Assembly (NCBI RefSeq): GCF_040719265.1
Contig: NZ_JBFDAH010000024.1
Location: 1-64,000 of the forward strand
Source: Aliikangiella maris
Lineage (GTDB): Bacteria > Pseudomonadota > Gammaproteobacteria > Enterobacterales > Kangiellaceae
Direction of reading: 5' to 3'
Length of the DNA stretch: 64,000 nucleotides
The notes under the pieces are model-generated. The model made no database searches and was not told the origin of the DNA. It saw only the letters and a program-made list of their open reading frames with translations. Positions 60,831-64,000 of this stretch are shown here, piece after piece; position 1 is the stretch's first letter; every line of letters starts with the position of its first letter. A program made the translations under genes and the position numbers.

Positions 60831-61115
60831 GCATAAATTGTTATGAACGGCAGCGGCTAGCAATGTATTCCGACGGAGGTAAAACTTCTTTGCAAAGAAT
60901 ATAAGAATTAAGCTTTTTTGTAAGTGACAAGTTCACTTCATTAAATGAAAGTAATGAGTGATTTAATTAGGTGTAAGTAAATAGTGTTTTATTAGCTTAA
61001 ATTATAGTCAGTTAGTAAAAAGTAAGTGATTAGAATTTGAGCAGGTATGACCCACGCGAAATGACAATTTTGATGTGTCAAGCGGGTTAAAATTTTGGAG
61101 AAATTAAATAAGGTC

Positions 61116-61766
61116 ATGTTGTTAACAATGGATCAGGTCAGTGAACAGAATTTGGTTATTGCAAATAGTGACAAATTAACGTTCACTAAGCCGATGAAAG
61201 AATCGGTAACCGACGAACAGTTAATGTTGCAATATGCCAGAGGTGATATTCTGGCATTTGAACAACTTTATAAAAAGCACAAAGGTGGCTTGTATCGCTT
61301 TTGTTTAAGACAACTTGTTAATTCTGCAAGGGCTGAAGAGTGCTTTCAGGAAATCTGGTTAAAAGTCATTAACAATCGAATTAATTATGAGCCCAAAGCG
61401 TTATTTACCACATATTTATATCGCATTGCACAAAACCACATTATTGACGTTATCAGAAAAGATAAAAAGCTGAAGTCTGAAATTCAATTGGACGAATCCC
61501 TAGAGCCTTTATTAGGTGAAAATTCACATCCAGACTTTATTCATGACTTAATAACAGACCAGATTCACCAACAATTACGTTATCAAATTGAAGCACTACC
61601 AATAGAGCAGAAAACTGCATTATTACTTAAACTGGATGCGGGACTATCACTCGACGAAATTGCCTGTGTTTTAAATTGTGGTCGCGAAACCGTAAAAAGT
61701 CGCCTGCGTTATGCGACAGAAAAACTGAAAAAACTGCTTGGAGAATTCAATGAACAAGCAAAATGA
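61116..61766 (+). CDS. ECF-type RNA polymerase sigma factor
   Basis: 216 residues if started at ATG 61116; TTG 61095 and ATG 61128 are other options and the ribosome site is ambiguous. Region 2 (L-A-F-E-Q-L-Y-K-K-H-K-G-G-L-Y-R-F, A-E-E-C-F-Q-E-I-W-L-K-V) and region 4 (L-P-I-E-Q-K-T-A, L-D-E-I-A-C-V-L-N-C-G-R-E-T-V-K-S-R-L-R-Y-A) are complete. Overlaps the next gene by 17 bases, typical of sigma/anti-sigma pairs. Target promoters unknown; the cytochrome oxidase operon downstream is a candidate. Confidence 0.9.
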   Translation: MLLTMDQVSEQNLVIANSDKLTFTKPMKESVTDEQLMLQYARGDILAFEQLYKKHKGGLYRFCLRQLVNSARAEECFQEIWLKVINNRINYEPKALFTTYLYRIAQNHIIDVIRKDKKLKSEIQLDESLEPLLGENSHPDFIHDLITDQIHQQLRYQIEALPIEQKTALLLKLDAGLSLDEIACVLNCGRETVKSRLRYATEKLKKLLGEFNEQAK

Positions 61767-62475
61767 TAATAGCGAGTTGACAGATGTTGACTCAATTGAT
61801 GCATTAAATAATGTGTACCAGCAAATGCAAAAAGAAGTGCCTTCGATAGAATTAGATAGGCAAATAATTGCTGCTGCTTATCGTGAAATTCAACAGCCTA
61901 AAAAGCGCAAAATTGCAGAGAAAAAGTGGTGGCAAAAAATAAGTTTACCACTTTATGTGGCAGCAACATTTGCGTTTACAATCGTTACGACACATTGGTT
62001 TTGGCCTGCTTCGACGGGAAAAATGTTACCAGGTACTTCTCCTGGTCCAGTAACATTCGAAACCGCAAACGATACCACTGCCAGTATTTCCCCACCAGAA
62101 AGAAAAGCGTTAATAATACCGGAACGCAAACAAATTTTATTGCCACCAAAAGAAAAAACAATACCTGAGTTAGACTCGAATGACGCTACAGTTAGCGGTT
62201 TTGGCGAGTTTGAAGCATTAAATATAGAAAACATTCCATTAGAAAAAATGCTAATAAAAACTCCTCAGACCAATCAGAAGGATAAGCCTTCCACTGGCAA
62301 AGTTGGTTCGACTAATGTGGCTAGATTACAAGTGCCAACTGCAGAAACTTGGGCAAGAGAGATACTAAACTTATATAAAAGTGGCGAGTATGAATCAGGC
62401 AAACAGGCATTAATAAAATTTAAAAAAGTTTATCCTGAATATCCAATTGATGAACAACTGAAAGTTTTTAAATAG
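61750..62475 (+). CDS. Single-pass membrane protein, probable anti-sigma factor
   Basis: 241 residues from ATG 61750, GGAG 6 bases upstream. N-terminal 60 residues are soluble (L-D-R-Q-I-I-A-A-A-Y-R-E-I), one transmembrane helix follows (residues about 68-88, L-P-L-Y-V-A-A-T-F-A-F-T-I-V-T-T), and the rest is a Pro/Lys-rich periplasmic part with a helical end (W-A-R-E-I-L-N-L-Y-K-S-G). No zinc motif is visible. Topology and overlap with the sigma gene indicate a membrane anti-sigma factor. Confidence 0.75.
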   Translation: MNKQNDNSELTDVDSIDALNNVYQQMQKEVPSIELDRQIIAAAYREIQQPKKRKIAEKKWWQKISLPLYVAATFAFTIVTTHWFWPASTGKMLPGTSPGPVTFETANDTTASISPPERKALIIPERKQILLPPKEKTIPELDSNDATVSGFGEFEALNIENIPLEKMLIKTPQTNQKDKPSTGKVGSTNVARLQVPTAETWAREILNLYKSGEYESGKQALIKFKKVYPEYPIDEQLKVFK

Positions 62476-62728
62476 TTACAATGATTCAAATCAATAATAT
62501 GAATCACGGTGTGACAATTTATCTCTGTACAAAATAGCTGATTTTTGCTTGCTTCCTGCCGGATCATCTTTATAATTTGGTGAGGATAGGGAGGGGGAGT
62601 CATTTTTTAAATGACGCCAAAATATTAGTAATTGAAATTCAGATTGCGTGATATTCCTATTTTTATAAATCCTATAAATCATAATAAGCGATTAAGTCGT
62701 TATAAATAATAAATAGTGGAGACGTTAA

Positions 62729-63889
62729 ATGGCCATTCGACGCAAAATATTTGCGAGCTTGGCAGCACTGCTTGGTTTTATCCTAGCTGGTGTTGTTCAA
62801 GCGAGCGCTGATTATAATATGCGCCCGGGTGTGACAGAGACAAGCCTTGAAGCCTATGACCTACATATGTTGGTTATATGGATTATGACCGGGATTGCAG
62901 TTGTCGTATTTGGATTGATGTTTTATTCAATAATCTTTCATCGCAAATCCAAAAATCCTAACCCAGCGACGTGGTCGCACAGTTCAGTTGTTGAACTTAT
63001 CTGGACGACCATACCTTTAGTTATTCTTGCTTTTCTTACTGTTCCTTCAATTCAGTTATTACTTAAAATGGAAGATACTTCTGATCCAGATCTTTCAATT
63101 CAGGTAACTGGTTCGCAGTGGAAGTGGCATTATAAATATCTCGATAAAGATATCGAGTTCTACAGTACTTTGAGTACCCCCAGAGAGCAGTTTGAAAACT
63201 TTTCTGGTGATGCTGCAACTAAAGGTGAAAATTATTTGCTTGAAGTTGACAATGAATTGGTTATTCCTGCCAATAAAAAAGTACGCTTTCTGGTAACTGC
63301 CGAGGACGTCATACATGCTTGGTGGGTTCCTGATTTAGCTGTAAAAAAAGATGCGATTCCTGGTTTTATTAATGAAACCTGGACTCGAGTTCCGCAAACG
63401 GGTGTTTATCGTGGGCAGTGTGCCGAACTGTGCGGTAAAGATCATGGATTTATGCCGATAGTTGTAAGAGTCGTTTCTGAGCAGGATTTTGAAGCTTGGG
63501 TCGAGAAGAAAGATGCAGAGCGTATAGCTGCTGAAAAAGCGGCTGCCGAAGCGGCGGCGAAAAGCTGGGATATGGATAAGTTAATGGCATTAGGTGAACA
63601 AGTCTATAATGGAAAGGGGACTTGTGCTGCTTGTCATAAACCGGATGGTTCTGGTATGCCGCCAGGATTCCCTGCTTTAAAAGGTAGTGCAATTGCAACT
63701 GGCCCAGTTAAAGATCATATTGATATTGTTGTTAATGGTTCTACTGGTGGTATGCAAGCATTTGGAAAACAATTGACTGACGCTGAACTTGCTGCGGTTA
63801 TTACTTATGAGCGAAATGCTTGGGGCAATAACACTGGCGATAAGGTTCAACCTGCTGACATTCAGGCTTTTAAAGCCGGTAACCAATAG
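62729..63889 (+). CDS. coxB: Cytochrome c oxidase subunit II fused to cytochrome c
   Basis: 386 residues. Signal-like N-terminus, two TM helices (about 47-70 and 90-110), CuA domain with H in V-I-H-A-W-W-V-P and C-A-E-L-C-G-K-D-H-G-F-M ligands. After an Ala-rich linker (residues about 265-285) a cytochrome c domain carries C-A-A-C-H and a distal Met in G-G-M-Q-A. The fusion is typical of gammaproteobacterial aa3 oxidases taking electrons directly from cytochrome c. ctaD follows by 11 bases. Confidence 0.96.
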   Translation: MAIRRKIFASLAALLGFILAGVVQASADYNMRPGVTETSLEAYDLHMLVIWIMTGIAVVVFGLMFYSIIFHRKSKNPNPATWSHSSVVELIWTTIPLVILAFLTVPSIQLLLKMEDTSDPDLSIQVTGSQWKWHYKYLDKDIEFYSTLSTPREQFENFSGDAATKGENYLLEVDNELVIPANKKVRFLVTAEDVIHAWWVPDLAVKKDAIPGFINETWTRVPQTGVYRGQCAELCGKDHGFMPIVVRVVSEQDFEAWVEKKDAERIAAEKAAAEAAAKSWDMDKLMALGEQVYNGKGTCAACHKPDGSGMPPGFPALKGSAIATGPVKDHIDIVVNGSTGGMQAFGKQLTDAELAAVITYERNAWGNNTGDKVQPADIQAFKAGNQ

Positions 63890-63900
63890 GAGACGATCTC

Positions 63901-64000
63901 ATGGCTGATCATCACCCAACCGGCATCAAACGCTGGTTATTTACAACCAACCATAAAGACATTGGTTCAATGTATTTGTGGTTCTCTTTCATTATGTTTT
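63901..64000 (+). CDS. ctaD: Cytochrome c oxidase subunit I (start only, runs off window)
   Basis: ATG 63901 with AGGAG 9 bases upstream. The 33 visible codons read M-A-D-H-H-P-T-G-I-K-R-W-L-F-T-T-N-H-K-D-I-G-S-M-Y-L-W-F, the highly conserved opening of subunit I (T-T-N-H-K-D-I-G). Haem and CuB ligands are outside the window. Same operon as coxB. Confidence 0.95.
   Translation, partial: MADHHPTGIKRWLFTTNHKDIGSMYLWFSFIMF

Larger units (their letters stand above)
59957..61115. other. 1.1-kb gap upstream of the sigma-factor gene
   Basis: No gene accepted. A minus-strand open frame at 60191-60442 has no family or ribosome site. A CRP-type palindrome and a 13-bp tandem repeat lie here. The region is long enough to hold an untranslated RNA, but I see no recognisable one. 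Confidence 0.5.

Overview
The window comes from a low-G+C gammaproteobacterium, probably marine and outside the well-studied model genera. The core-gene order supports this: rph-yicC-...-gmk-rpoZ-spoT-ridA-trmH, and a priA / maeA / nuclease / rpmE neighbourhood resembling that of Pseudomonas. Other supporting genes are coq7, a cpxRA-cpxP regulon, nnrS and coxB-ctaD. It is a draft assembly: one N at 27043 sits inside an exact 84-bp duplication, which looks like a failed contig join.

Layout. 1-2.6 kb is a decaying accessory edge with a polymorphic-toxin tail and immunity candidate, an orphan toxin-tip/immunity pair, a nonsense-mutated SymE-like toxin, and scraps of an IS4-type transposase and an XRE regulator. 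3-4.7 kb holds nnrS and a 40-residue cysteine-rich protein. 4.8-9.3 kb is a three-gene iron-uptake operon (TonB receptor, small membrane protein, PepSY protein) behind a Fur-box match. 9.5-14.1 kb is a four-gene efflux operon (adaptor, ATPase, two FtsX-type permeases). 14-24.4 kb mixes core genes (priA, maeA, a staphylococcal-type nuclease, rpmE) with a secreted metzincin protease and an FMO-like enzyme. 25 kb has an Hsp20 gene with a sigma-32-type promoter and what looks like a ROSE-type RNA thermometer. 26-27.2 kb is a broken sensor gene and the assembly join. 27.2-38.4 kb is core: a Ycf46-type AAA protein, coq7, cpxAR/cpxP, a DUF418 protein, apaH, ydfG, rph and yicC.

The most interesting region is 38,383-48,397. 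A 10-kb island appears to sit in the 3' end of yicC. The last eight codons of yicC, stop included, occur again at the far end, with every difference at a wobble position. GTGGGCA iterons lie just inside both ends, and no integrase is visible. Its cargo, all on the minus strand, is hipBA with paired operators, a SEC-C protein broken at a perfect 15-bp inverted repeat, a truncated gene of a second family, and a winged-helix regulator leading a cytosine-methyltransferase / McrB-like ATPase / DUF2357 PD-(D/E)XK nuclease operon. The last set resembles the LlaJI/BsuMI type of restriction system, in which McrBC-like machinery works with an m5C methylase. The island, plus a nearby SDR gene whose catalytic tyrosine is missing, splits yicC from gmk.

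50.6-57.4 kb resumes the core string (gmk, rpoZ, spoT, ridA, trmH) and then has a rhodanese-methyltransferase fusion, a class III cyclase-FHA protein with an altered catalytic arginine, and an orphan ParA ATPase. 57.6-60 kb has a histone-H1/AlgP-like protein behind phased A-tracts, a DUF3530 protein and a YiiD-type thioesterase. 61-64 kb has an ECF sigma factor and probable anti-sigma partner, preceded by a perfect CRP-type palindrome and followed by the cytochrome c oxidase operon, whose ctaD runs off the window.
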